Numbered from the stretch's first letter, positions 10,034 through 21,958 are shown. The stretch: 64,000 nucleotides of DNA from Sorghum bicolor (GCF_000003195.3 NC_012873.2:4363894-4427893); one strand, 5' to 3'. Translations and numbers: made by a program. Notes: generated by a model not told the origin, from the letters alone.

Positions 10034-13000
10034 TCTCTTCTAAATGAGCCGCCAGCAGCTTCCCTCGTCGGCCAAAAAACTGCTGGCCGTTGGATCTTCC
10101 ATCCTGTGCTCCACGTTTGCTGTTGTGGCTTCTATTGGCTCCAACAAAATCTGCGTGAAGCGACTCTTCATAGGATTCCTGTGTTGCTTTCAGCTTCTCT
10201 TTGCTTCTCACTGGAATCAGCTCTGCCAAATATATGTCCCAGCTCCGATGCCCGACCTTCTTCCCTCTTCTTTTGCTCTGTGCCGCTTCGTCTTCTTCAT
10301 AGCACATAGTTACTATGCGTACCTATATATTGGATTTTGCGTCAGATCATAGCACACTACTGCCCAGGTTACTCTCACCAAGGCGCACTCCATAGTTACT
10401 GATTCGGTAATTACAAACACATGGACGACTTCAGCATACTCAAAATATTCCAGCTAAATAAGAAAAAAAACAAATACATGAATAAACTAATGCACCACTT
10501 TACAGCAAATAGAATAGCCCAACCCGTTAATCAATTTGTGCAGCTCATCTAGATAAAACAAACTGAATCTTCTTCATTAGCCCATTCCAAGAACGAGTCA
10601 GCTACAGAGCAATGGCCATATATATATACGAAGACCAAAAGTCACAGAAAACTCTAGTGCCTCCTCGTCTTCTACTACACTCTCCTTTTACTCTGTGAAA
10701 CACTACGCTGTTCCCTCAAGGCCACAAAAACTTTCTAAACTCACTTGCTTCTTCTCCCACAATAACCAAGCGCAGGAAACCTACAGTGTCAACACCATAC
10801 CACTGCTTGCGACAGGAACTTGGTGAATATGTTCTTCAATATACTCAAATTTTGTTTCCCTTTTTTCGATACCGATCTAATTATGTTTTGACTTCTTGCT
10901 GATAATTACCATGCTCCACACATTTATATATACAAACATAGTTAGCTCACTGTATTTATCCTCTTTTGTATTACAGATCACACTGGTGTTAGACGACCCT
11001 GATCATGGCTATCTGAAATCCAAACAAATGAAACAGCAGTAGCCAGGTGCCTGCATTACCTTTGTATTCTAAATACTCATATCTCAGTTCATATTAGATA
11101 TTCATAGATTATCCCTTTTATTTCTGAATACTATATACTCACAAATAATTTCATTTATCCAGAGCTACATACTAGAAGATTTAAATATTGTGCTTACTTA
11201 GATGATTCTGCCTGTACATGCTATGTGTTTAGTTCCGTAAAAATTTTAAACACATTTAATCATCATTTCAACCTAGATATTTTGCATTGCACATCTAATA
11301 AACTTAAATTATGCAGTACCTTACACATACACTGACTTATTTTATATGAGATAAATATACAGGTATTATAACAGTGGATCTACAATAATAGTTTCAAGAT
11401 GAATGCTCAGCACTATCCAAATCTTACTGTGATTGATGACTCAGAGATTCAGTCCAACGCTGACCACATAGAAGAAAGAGCAGTGATTGCAAGACTTCCA
11501 CAGTCAGCAAGAAATATCATAGAGCATATACAGTTAAGGGATGCAATCCAGGAAAGTTTCCAAATTGATATCAAATTAGAAGATATCTCACAATACAATT
11601 CGGACTACATTATCATGCTACACTCACCCAATACAAAAAACATCCTGCTCAACAAAGGATTTCTCAAAGTTGATACCTTCACACTTCCACTGATCCCATG
11701 GGACAGATATTATGGTTCAACAATTATGCCTCTTCCAACTTATCTTACAGATGCTGAACACCAAAATCAATATTCACTCACGCGGTCACGCCACACAATA
11801 GAGAACAGCTAACCATTGATATCTTTGGACTTCCACCTCATTTGTGCTGTGAATTCATAGTACGCCACCTGCTTAAGAAACTCTGTGTCATCCATGAAGT
11901 TACATTTACACCAGCAAATTTAGTGTACTCAGTCGATGCCTATGGATCAGAAATGTATGTTCCCAATATTGCATATATAGGTGTGAAAAAAACAACACAA
12001 AATAGCAGTATTATCAGCATGTGGCCATTATGGTATGAAACCATTACAGAAGACATGCATGGCTACCCTTGTGAACCATACTATTTACACAACACCGGCA
12101 ACTTCGAAGGTAACCACATTCACATCTATAATGTTCTCATTTAATTGATAATCTTTTATCTTAAATCATAATATCTACAACATTAGCAGGAGACTCTGAC
12201 CTTGACAGTGAGCATCGTAGAGAGGTCCACAAACAATACTATGATCTTCAAGGTATATTTATCTACTTTAATATAATAAACATGCAACAAAATGTCATAA
12301 AACAAACACTCATATTATTTGGTTCTTTTTACAGATGGAAACAATGAGATGACCTCCCGATTAAAAGGTACATCATCTATATGTTTCATTTCGTACTTAT
12401 ATTCTTTTTCCATACTGTCTCATATATAAATACTACATACTTATCACTAACTTTAACCATTTTCTGGCATTCAACTATATAACAAAACAGAATATGTAAC
12501 CAGATTTTCAGACGATTCAGGTAAAAACATAAAAACTTAGTCTTCCAAATATACATATTTATCATTTTAAAAAAAAGATCACTAACACCTTTCTTTCTTT
12601 TTCGTTCTTATATATTCCACGGGGAAAATAAAACATTAGCAGATTGGGAACCATATGCACCATGACCAGGTAATACACGAGCAGGAATCTCTGAGATCAA
12701 AATCAACTAAAACAATTAGTAAATTTTTGTGAAAAAAACATTGATCTAACATCAGTTTTTTAATAGGTATCTTCAACACCAAGCAAGACAGCATATTTTG
12801 GCAACAAGCTTCAAGCAATGAAGAACAATATTCTGGCAGTCTGGATTAGACATATATATTACTACTATGTAATTGATGCATCTTGTACATACATGCATGT
12901 ATCGTATTTATATTAGTCTAATGTACTTGGCTACTCAGAACAAGTATCTATTCAGTACTTCGGCGAACATATAATGCATCCATCCTGTAAATACATGAAG

Positions 13001-13134
13001 ATCTAATATGTTTCCGTATATCTACCATATATAAATCTGTGCTTCTATGCATATGTACTATCAATGTTCAAAATTGTTGATGTCCAACCTATGTATGCTT
13101 ATCCACGCGCGCGATGGCGCGCGGGTTCCACTAG
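10034..13134 (+). mobile_element. Helitron-like element with a clear 3' terminus
   Basis: The 3' end is characteristic: a GC-rich hairpin (CGCGCGC GATG GCGCGCG, about 13106-13124), a short spacer, then CTAG at 13131-13134, followed by host T. The proposed 5' end, TCTCTTCTAAATGAGCCG at 10034, begins with TC as Helitrons do. However, it is preceded by T instead of the usual A, so this boundary is tentative. The interior is AT-rich and contains the broken DUF4283-like frame at 11399-12144. No Rep/helicase coding region is present, so the element would be non-autonomous. Confidence 0.5.
11399..12144 (+). pseudogene. DUF4283-like transposon-derived gene fragment, frameshifted
   Basis: A first frame (ATG 11399 to stop 11812) contains HLPLIPWDRYYG-like sequence (actual: TLPLIPWDRYYGS). 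The adjoining frame from about 11800 to 12144 contains LTIDIFGLPPHLCCEF. Together they resemble the DUF4283 domain of plant retroelement-related proteins, where a PW-R/D motif is followed by a V-IEGLP-H pattern. A frame change between the two parts near 11800 breaks the gene. Several short exon-like segments follow, such as GDSDLDSEHRREVHKQYYDL after 12190. I infer a decayed or captured transposon-related gene; function is unlikely. Confidence 0.4.
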
Positions 13135-13135
13135 T

Positions 13136-13928
13136 ATTGGTTAGAGTGTGTGCAAACATGCAAGGTAGGTAAAAAGATAAGCATTTGGTTGCACATTGGA
13201 ATCTGCATTTTGTATCACCCTCGATGGTACGGTGGTTCCTATACTGAATTTGAAATCATAAAAGAATTTGAACCTCCATTGAGTCCACTACAACACATGT
13301 TTGTAATTGAGAACTCCACCAAATCATATAACATCCTCAAAATTATTTGCCTGCTTGTCAAATCAATAAATCTCTTTAGTTCTAAAATTATATGGTCATT
13401 ACCACCAAAACCCACATTAAAATCTGATTGCACTTACATTCTCTCTTAGTCTATACATGCCTCGGGGGAGGGGGGGTGTAGGTATTCATGACTTCATTGG
13501 ATGGGAGTATGTAGCTCAAGTAGATAAGAAGTGATCAAGTGTGAGATGTACCAAGATACGGCCATGAATTGGCATGAGAAAGACGTACATATAAGAGTGA
13601 TTCTTGTGTATACGAGCATTAGGCAACTATCGGAGCTATGGTTAGTTGGTTACGGTGAGCTAGGGCACTTAGCTATTTATGACTTTTCGATGAAGACGAG
13701 GTGGCCATTTGAGGCGACGAATGGTAGAAAAAATAGAAGAAAAAAAGTTTGAAAATTCATGGGTGCTTTGTAGTAGAAGATTGTGGTTGCTTTATGCCCA
13801 TCGGTTAATCTCCCTCACTAGCTTGGAACCGCTGGATGGAGCTGTCATGCTTGCTCGTGACACATGGCGTGTGTAATGAAATCCCTTCTTTATCGGGCAA
13901 CGTAAACATGTCAAGTACCAATAATTAA
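13136..13928. other. Intergenic DNA, no gene seen
   Basis: Mixed sequence after the Helitron end. It holds a G-run at 13465-13477 and a few short frames without recognisable homology. Confidence 0.4.
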
Positions 13929-14170
13929 GGCCTTGTTTAGTTCCAAATTTTTTTGCAAAATAGGAATAGTACCACTTTCGTTTGTATTTGACAAATATTG
14001 TTCAATTATAGACTAGCTAGGCTCAAAAGATTCGTCTCGTCAATTCCGACCAAACTGTGCAATTAGTTTTTATTTTCATATATATTTAATACTCTATGCA
14101 TACGTCTAAAGATTCGATGTGACGGAGAATCTGAAAAATTTTGCAAAATTTTTGGAAACTAAACAAGGCC
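13929..14170 (+). mobile_element. Tourist/PIF-Harbinger MITE, full length
   Basis: A complete copy of the window's main MITE family. It starts GGCCTTGTTTAGTT and ends AACTAAACAAGGCC, and is flanked by TAA on both sides (13926-13928 and 14171-14173), the 3-bp target duplication typical of Tourist elements. Length 242 bp. Confidence 0.9.
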
Positions 14171-14612
14171 TAAGTAAACAAAGGAACGTGCCAGAAGCAG
14201 CGCTGTGCACTGTAGCATATCATGCTAGTACTGTACACGTAGGGATCCAAATGTTTGCGTTGCTCGATCTAGATAAGCAACGGATGGGTCAGACTCGAGA
14301 GGATATGCATCCGAACTGTGCGCAAGTGCCACACGCTGTACAGTTCCATACTTGCATGTTTGACTGTCTCTGCTCAGCCAGAGGCCTTAACGTCTCGTCC
14401 TTGCAAAACTCTGCACCCTTTGCGCACGTAATCTGAGTCACCGTGCACATCCGCAGATGCCAAATTGATCAACGCTCTGAAAAACGGTTGCAAGAAGCTA
14501 ACAAAATAGAATCGCATGGAGATTGGCATTTGGCCAGACGTACAAAGCAAACTCGACATGGAGTACGTATTATTAAATTATCTACGTATATTAAAAATAA
14601 AATATAGGACTC
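14171..14612. other. Intergenic DNA between two MITEs
   Basis: An open frame at 14119-14436 starts inside the neighbouring MITE and has no recognisable homology. No gene is supported. Confidence 0.4.
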
Positions 14613-14844
14613 AGGCATTGTTTACTTTTCAAAAATTTTCAAGATTCTCCATCACATCAAATCTTGCGGTACATGCATGAAATATTAAATATAAATAAAA
14701 TAAAATAAAACTAATTGCATAGTTTGTAATTTGCGAGACGAATCTTTTAAGCCTAGTTAGTTCATGGTTGGACAATAACTACCAAATACAAATGAAAGTG
14801 CTATAATAGCAAAATCCAAAAAAATTTGCAAACTAAGCAAGGCC
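14613..14844 (-). mobile_element. Tourist/PIF-Harbinger MITE, reverse orientation
   Basis: Begins AGGCATTGTTTAC and runs through TTCTCCATCACATCAAATCT to an AACTAAGCAAGGCC end (14831-14844). It is the same family as 13929-14170, in the opposite orientation and more diverged. Confidence 0.75.
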
Positions 14845-15059
14845 TTACAGTATTTGTATGACTCAAAGATTTATACAATTTTGCATTTATACTACTCAAA
14901 TCAAATCAAATAATAAAAAAATGTATTTAAATTGTTGGACACTCTCTTGCGAGAGACACCCTCCAAAAATAAAGCCTATGCAACTATGCTCGAGCACATG
15001 GTATTCTTCTTTAGTTCATGAAAAGATTTTTTTTGATGTCACATCGGATATATCGACAC

Positions 15060-15310
15060 ACATTTGAAGTGTTAAATATAGACTAACAAAAAAGTAAGTT
15101 GCATAGCTCGTTTGGAAACTGCGAGATGAATTTATTAAGACTAATTAATCCCCTATTAGCACATGTGGGTTACTGTAATAAACTAATTAGTCTTAAAAAA
15201 ATTATCTTGTGATTTACAATTAAACTGTATAATTAGTTTTTTTTCTACATCTAATGCTCCAGGTATATCAAATATTCGATGTGATGGATGAAAAGTTTTT
15301 CGGCAAAGAA
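15060..15310. mobile_element. Second MITE family, degenerate
   Basis: Contains the grass MITE phrases GACTAATTAATCC and GCACATGTGGGTTACTGTA, which differ from the main Tourist family. The ends were not resolved. Confidence 0.4.
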
Positions 15311-15358
15311 CTGCCTAAAAGGTGAAAGAATAGTTGGCTCTGTGCTACCACGCAGCTA

Positions 15359-15573
15359 GGGTCTTGTTTAATTGCAACTTTTTTAAAAAATGAACACTGT
15401 AGCATTTTTTATTTGTATTTAACAAATATTATTCAATTATATATTAACTAGGCTTAAAAGATTCATCTTATAAATTACATATAAATTGTGCAATTAGTTG
15501 TTTTTTTATTTATATTTAATGTTTTATACATATATTGTAAGATTTGATTTGACGTTTTGTAAAATTTTTGAAA
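15359..15573 (+). mobile_element. Tourist/PIF-Harbinger MITE, 3' end missing
   Basis: The start GGTCTTGTTTAATT and the internal family landmarks are present, but after GTAAAATTTTTGAAAAC the sequence passes into unrelated DNA, so the terminal inverted repeat is lost. Its right half (from 15475) is repeated at 17332. Confidence 0.65.
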
Positions 15574-15683
15574 ACAGTTCTCACTCCCCACCTATCGAGG
15601 TCGAGGTTTTGCCGGCTCTCCGATACCCTTGTCCAGACGCGGCCCAAGCCTCAAAGACCCATGAGAATTGCTAACGGACCGCC
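15475..15683 (+). repeat. Direct repeat, copy 1 (MITE half plus gene-flank DNA)
   Basis: About 209 bp, nearly identical to 17332-17539. It comprises the right half of the MITE followed by unique-looking DNA beginning CAGTTCTCACTCCCCACC and ending GGACCGCC. After this the two copies diverge. Confidence 0.9.
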
Positions 15684-17331
15684 GGTTCCAATACAAAATC
15701 TCCTATACACATTAGCGTATGTTAAAAATAAAGAAAGTACAGGGGTCTAAGTGCAAATTTATCAGTCAATCGGTTACCGCATCCACAATGAGCCAATGAG
15801 CCCGTACATAGACTACTGGAAGAGGAAGAAAAAAAGAATTGAAGTTTTTCTAGGATTCCTAATGCAAAATCTTCTATAAAAATTAATAAATATATAGTAA
15901 TTCATAGAAAAATCTAAAAATTACAAAATAAATTTTTTAAGCTCCATATAGTAAACAAAAAATATCACAAATTTTAGTATACTTTTTTTTAATGGTAGAT
16001 GTTTGCCTATGCTTTTTAGTATAAAACTAAAATTGTAGTTATCTTGCTCTAATTATTATGAAAATTTTATAATAGCCTATTTAATGTGATGCTTGATTTG
16101 TGGTAAAAGTTTTAGCACAATTCCTTTATATCTCACTGATTTACTAATTTAACTAAATTTATGCTTGAGGATGCTTCCACTACCTTTGCATGGTGTGTTG
16201 TTATGTCATAAACACTTTATAAGTCTATGTTTATAATCTACATACATTTAACCCATGTATTTATAATCTACATACATTTAACTGATATATCATATTTCAT
16301 AGAAATCCTAATCTAAATAAAAAAATAAAGCTACCAACAAACTTCTCATGTTTTAATATAATACTAAGGTATATTAAGAGGTAATATTAAAGTAAGAGAA
16401 GGTTTGATGTTTGATTTGTGGTAAAAGTTTCAGCACAATTCTTTTATATCTCACTGATTTACTAATTTAACTAAATTTATGTTTGAGGATGCTTCCACTA
16501 CCTTTGCATGGTGCGTTGTTATGTCATATAAACACTTTATAAGTCCACGTGTTTATAATCTACATACATTTAACCCATGTGTTTATAATCTACATACACT
16601 TAACTGATATATCATATTTCATAGAAATCCTAATCTAAATAAAAAAATAAAGCTACCAACAAACTTCTCATGTTTTAATATAATACTAAGGTATATTAAG
16701 AGGTAATATTAAAGTAAGAGAAGGTTTGACTAATTTCTATTTTATTATTAAATAAATATATCGCCAAGCTACATATTATTTTAAATATTAACTATCTAAT
16801 ACTATAGATGTCATGGTTATCAATAAAATAAATTATGGACTTTAATTTTTATAAAAAACATAACTATAAATAGAATGTAACATTATGTCATAACTTTCTA
16901 TGGCCATTTGATGCTTTTCTCCAGTTGCAATGCACAATAAAAATCAATCTCAAGATTTACATAGACTTCAGCTTACCAATAAAAAGTATATTGTTAACTT
17001 CTTGTCTTTTCACGAACAATGCATAAATTGACAGAAACTTATACAATCTATATAAAATCTAAATCAAATCTACAAATTATAATTCAAAAGTTTATTAGGC
17101 TCCTTTCAACCAGAGAGTATAAGGTGCCATTGCGCATGAAATAAAAATTCTAAAAAGTCTAAGAGCATGTATATAAACTATATATGGACAGTCTCCTTCA
17201 AAGTCAGTTTTAAAAGCTTAAAAATTATCAAATTTAATACAAAGGATAAAACATAAATAAATATAACAAAGTGCTCATTTTCTACAAACATCTATTTGCT
17301 CCCGTAGCAACGCACGGGCATATTTTGCTAG
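15684..17331 (+). mobile_element. Helitron-like element between the direct repeats
   Basis: The right end is a classic grass Helitron 3' terminus: hairpin CCCGT-AGCAACGC-ACGGG (17301-17318), then GCATATTTTG and CTAG (17328-17331) before host T. A candidate TC start preceded by A is at 15699, but it is not proven. The interior is AT-rich and non-coding, with a 318-bp tandem duplication. Confidence 0.6.
16093..16730. repeat. 318-bp tandem duplication inside the Helitron-like element
   Basis: Two head-to-tail units, 16093-16407 and 16411-16730, both begin TTGATTTGTGGTAAAAGTTT and end GAAGGTTTGA. They differ by scattered substitutions and small indels. A shorter repeat, TTATAATCTACATACA, occurs twice within each unit. 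Confidence 0.9.
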
Positions 17332-17539
17332 TTACATATAAATTGTGCAATTAGTTGTTTTTTTATTTATATTTAATGTTTCATGCATATATTGTAAGAT
17401 TGGATTTGACGTTTTGTAAAATTTTTGAAAACAGTTCTCACTCCCCACCTATCGAGGTCGAGGTTTTGCCGGCTCTCCGATACCCTTGTCCAGACGCGGC
17501 CCAAACCTCAAGACCCATGAGAATTGCTAACGGACCGCC
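17332..17539 (+). repeat. Direct repeat, copy 2, at the promoter of the JASON-like gene
   Basis: The matching copy of 15475-15683. It starts immediately after the Helitron CTAG end and reads into the promoter about 290 bp before the ATG at 17826. Downstream of it are GGGCCCAC and AGGCCCAC motifs (17545-17600), which resemble site II elements of housekeeping plant promoters. Confidence 0.85.
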
Positions 17540-17825
17540 TTCCCTAACTGGGCCCACGAAGCACATCCGTCTTATCTGTTGAGGAGGCCCACAAAGCCCA
17601 GACCAGGCTGGATCTTGCTCGTTCACTTCCGCTCTTCGCCCTCCGTCTCAATTCAAATCCCGCTGCCTCGCCACCGTCTCCCGTCGCCAACTCCAGCGCT
17701 CCCCTCTCTTCTTTCCATTTCCGTTCCTCCCAGCCCCCGATCCCTAAACCCTACCTACCCCAAACCCTCGGCGGCGGCGGCGGCGGAAGGGACTGTTGGG
17801 TTTCCTTGTATCCTCCGGCATCGTC
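17540..17825 (+). promoter_or_regulatory. Promoter and 5' UTR of the JASON-like gene
   Basis: GC- and CT-rich leader. Two GGCCCA-type motifs lie at about 17548-17598. No TATA box is evident, which fits a broadly expressed gene. Confidence 0.45.
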
Positions 17826-20800
17826 ATGGGGTGCTTCCTCTCCTGCTTCCGCGGCGGCTCCGATCCGTCCGGCGATCTCCGCGTGAGCAAATCCACCTGC
17901 CACCTCCTCAATTCCTCGCGGCTCTTCATTTTTTTTTCTTCCGGTTTGGATCTGGTGTGGGTGGTAGTGGTGGCGAGATGTGATTCGGTCTGCCTGTTTG
18001 CTTTGTTCAGGACCCGCTCGTGAGGGAGAGCCGCCTCGGGGACGCCTTCCTGAACGACGAGAAAAGTACGTTTCATATTTCGCCATGGGTGTTGCAGATA
18101 GTTTTGAGGCCTGTTATTAGGAAATTCTTACTTTTATTGTGCGATATTGTCCTTTTAGAGTTTGATGAAGCTACTGGAAAGCCGGATGCGGTGGCGGCTT
18201 ATGGCCATGGAGTTGACGAGGAGCTTCGGAGAGAGGTACCAACCACAACCAGTGTTCTCATGTGTTTGTAACTAGCTGTGTAAAATTGTATTTGAGTAAT
18301 TGAGTTTAGTCCTTACTGGAATGTTTATGATTTTTTTTTGAAACTGTAATTAGATTGTGCTACAGTTAAATTGCCACTGTCACCAGTGTAAATTAGTAGA
18401 AATGTAGTCCTGTAATCTTTCTTTTACTTTTTTGACATGCATATTGAAACACAGATCAAAACACTATTTTTAGTATAATCCCATCGTCTTAAGACATGCA
18501 TATAGTAGGGCATGCTCCACTTGAGGTGATTGTCTCATGGTCTTAGCATTCAAATGACCGGATATTTAAATATGCTAATTTTTCCATGTGTGCCTCCACA
18601 TATGTTCACAGTCAACTAAATTTCAACTTATAAAGAAAAGAATGTCGAGGCATTGTGAAAATATAATAAGTTTTGACGTGTTTTTTGCATATCAATACAT
18701 ATTTCCTTTTGAGAATACCTGTTCCAATATATATGTGAGGTAGTACCTGATATCTAATTGTATTGTTATCTTAAGATGATTTTTGTCTACTGGTTGTGAC
18801 TTGTGAACTTGTGGCTTATGATTTTATAGGCAAAATACCTTTAAATGTTTATCAAAGAAAAACTTTATTTATGTGTATATAGGTCAATATGCATAATTCC
18901 TATTTTCTTTCAGCTTTTGCAATTCTTTTGTATTTTGATTGAAGGCTCATGAAAACTACTTCATATATACACTACATGATAATCACTGATCTCATTAAAA
19001 TGCGCTTTTATGGAATTCCATGACAACCAGGCCAATTATCTCAAGTCATGTGGCACAATCTCACAAACGCCACCGGAAATTCTAGATTCAGTCCCAATCA
19101 ATTCAGAAGATGCTGATGAGGTAAGAAATTCATCTGCAAGCTTGTCCTGAAATTTGCCATCTGAACTTTTTTTTGGCTCGCAGGTGGTGAGACACTGATC
19201 AAAACACTATTTTTAGTACATCCATCATCTTAACACTGAATGTAGGGCATGCTCCACTGGAGGTCATTGCGTCACCATTCAAATGATCGGTTATTTACAT
19301 ATGCTAATTTTTCCATGTGTGCCTACACCTATGTTCACAGTCAATTAAATTTCAATTTCTAAAGAAAGGAATGCCGAGGCATTGTGAAAATATAATAAGA
19401 TTTGACGTGTTTGTTGCATATTAATACAGAATAAAAAGAATACCTGTTCCAATATATATGTGAGGTAGGTACCCGAGATCTAATGGTATTGTTATCTAAA
19501 GATAATTTTGTCTACTGGTTGTGACGTGTGAACTTGCAGCTTATGATTTCATAGGCAAAATACCTTTTAAGTCTTTATCAAAGGTCAACTTTATTTTTTT
19601 TATATAGGTCAATATGCATAATTACTATTATCTTTCAGCTTTTGCAATTCTGTTGTATTTTGATTGAAGGCTCATGAAAACTACTTCATATACACTACAT
19701 GATAATGGCTAATCTCAATAAAATGTGTTTTTATGGAATTCCATGACAACCAGGCCAATTATCTCAAATCATGTGGCACAATATCCCAAACTCGACCGGA
19801 GATTCTAGATTCAATCCAAGTCAATTCAGAAGATGCTAAGGAGGTAAGAATCTTTCATCTGCAAGCTTGTCCTAAAATTCGTCATCTGAATATCTTTTTT
19901 CGCTTACAGTGCGGTGACACACCAACCAACGTGCAGCTGATGAAAGATGCAGTGCTACTTGAAGAAAACTCATCTGAATTGTAAGTAACCACTTCCATTC
20001 TTTTCATGAGTGGTTCCCTGTGAACTTGTATGTTTACGATGATTATAATTTGGTGCCTTTTGTATTTCAATGCAGGCTCAACTCTGGTGAGCATGATGTA
20101 TCGACATGTAAGGAGGACATTGATGAAGGTACTCTCGGGGTGGGATCAGAAACTCAGTCATCCTTACAGGACAAGCCTTTATATCAGAATGTTAGAGATC
20201 AAAGCACTGATTCCAATGATTCACCTTACCCAACCCCTCTGGTCCTAAGGGGTGACATTCAGACCCCTGGAACTATTTATACTGCTTATAAGGAGACTTC
20301 GAAGCCTGGAAAGCGTACAAGGGCTAGCAGACAGTTCATCTACCCTGTTCTGCGACCCATCGAGAACAAGATGCAGTGGATGGAACTAAAAGCTGAGTCT
20401 CCTGTGCTAGCATCCAATCCTCCAAAAAGGAGAAATCTGAGCGCAGATTACAGCGAGAAGGCTCAGCAAACGTTTACAAGTTCCACAGTTACAGAGACCG
20501 AATCTTCAGAATATGTATCCTTCCCAATTCATGACAACTGTGCAGTGCAGATTGAAGTGATGTCACCTGATGAACCCAAAGACCAAAATATCAACCAACA
20601 GCAGGATGAAGGTGAACACCTATTGGAGCAGAGTTCAGAATATGGAAAGCGTGGAGTCACAAGCCTGTCTCATTGGCTGAAGCCATCTTCTGCAGATGAT
20701 GAGAGCAAGTGCAGCCCTGATGATGGCAACGTTGGGAAGGAGACATGGTATGAGACGAGCGTCTCTGATGTGCCTATCTTTCCTGCATTTGGTTTCAACT

Positions 20801-21298
20801 GGGAAACCGACAACCCAACTCCTGTGTTGCCCAAGGCATGGGACGGCAACGGCATCCCAAATACCACTACCAAATACAAAGAGGTATATATCAAAACTTG
20901 CAGCTTGCGTATGCTCTCTATCCTTGCAAATTTGCAGTTAGGTGTGACTTGTGAGCGACACCTTTTATGCTAGTCTGACTGATATTTCCCTGTTGTCAGG
21001 ACCAGAAAGTCAGCTGGCATGCCACGCCATTTGAAGAAAGGCTGTTGAAGGTTTTGTCCGACGAGAAACCTCGCCATGAAAGGTATGCCTGTTACAACCC
21101 ATGCTTATACATCTCTGTCTGTACAAAGTGCTGTCCACGGTCTTCCAATTTTGAGTTTTGGTAGTCTAGATGTTACTACTAGCAAAGTTAGATCTGCTGG
21201 ATGAAATCACATACAGATTTACTAATACCTGCATGATGGTCCCTCTTCGCAGGAAAATCAGCGGAAAGCTTATCCACCTCGAGGAAAACGCCGAGTAG
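17826..21298 (+). CDS. JASON-like protein, nine exons with one duplicated exon
   Basis: It resembles plant JASON proteins; Arabidopsis JASON controls spindle orientation and organelle-band organisation in male meiosis II. Exons: 17826-17882, 18011-18065, 18159-18235, 19031-19120, 19754-19843, 19910-19980, 20076-20883, 21000-21082 and 21253-21298. All introns are GT..AG, phases join, and the product is 458 residues. The N terminus MGCFLSCF matches the family. The large exon 7 carries the conserved segment TPLVLRGDIQTPGTIYTAY and then QFIYPVLRPIEN. Exon 8 carries VSWHATPFEERLLKVLS, the second conserved block. Exons 4 and 5 are both 90 bp, differ at 5 of 30 codons (ANYLKSCGTISQT start), and lie in a roughly 720-bp tandem duplication. 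The middle of exon 7 is Ser/Glu-rich and probably disordered. Family assignment comes from recalled motifs; the exact meiotic role is not shown by sequence. Confidence 0.85.
18454..19890 (+). repeat. Tandem duplication of about 0.7 kb containing exon 4/5 of the JASON-like gene
   Basis: Copy 1 spans about 18454-19165 and copy 2 about 19197-19890. Both start GATCAAAACACTATTTTTAG and include the upstream intron, the 90-bp exon and about 50 bp of the following intron. Substitutions and indels are scattered, so the event is not very recent. Confidence 0.9.
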
Positions 21299-21958
21299 AG
21301 ATGGCCTTGCAAGCTTGGAGACGCCCTGGCCGTCCTCGGCATCATGAACCGTCTGAGAATGGTCCAGTCCAGGTGTTTGCCAACTCACCATATGAACTCC
21401 CCTCCCGGTACCGTCCGTGCCCGTTTTTTCAACCGCATGCCGTCTGTAAATAGAGTTTTTTTGAGTGCCTGATGAAACACATTCTTTCGAACTCCATCCT
21501 GCGCCGCTGCGTAAATCTGGGACCAGCCAGCCCTTGGCTGTCAACCGCGTGTAGTTTTGCCCGTCGATGAACTGGTTTGCTCTGTTGTTGCGGGGGGACC
21601 CAAAAACGGTGAATTATACTGTGCATTGTGACAACATCAGCTCTGGATTGGCGTGTGTGTGTGTGGAGGTGTGGTGTCATCATCATCAGTAATAAAAGAC
21701 AAGAAGAGTACTACTCAAAGACAAGCTTGTGGTGCGGTTTTCTTGAGAAATTCTCCTATGCCCATCACATGACACATTCAAAAACCTCGAGCGGTGGTGG
21801 TTTTCGGTTGCCTCGCCGTCCGATCACCCATGTTTCGTTTGGCCTCATCTCTCGGCAATTATTTTTTTCCCTTCTGCAGTTTGGATTCCATGCCTGGCTC
21901 TGATTGCGCACTGCCACTGCGGCGCAGGGGTCAGTCAGGACTCAGGAGTGTTGTTATG
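21299..21958. other. 3' flank of the JASON-like gene
   Basis: Probable 3' UTR. AATAAAAG at about 21690-21698 is a plausible polyadenylation signal. A GT microsatellite lies at about 21652-21663. No further gene is seen. Confidence 0.45.

Noticed and set aside
13150..13449. Short frame after the Helitron end
   Set aside because: No homology; AT-rich chance frame.
15699..15720. Helitron 5' end at TCTCCTATAC
   Set aside because: Begins TC after an A, but does not match the usual 5' consensus well, and the flank does not reconstruct the empty site; kept only as a possibility.
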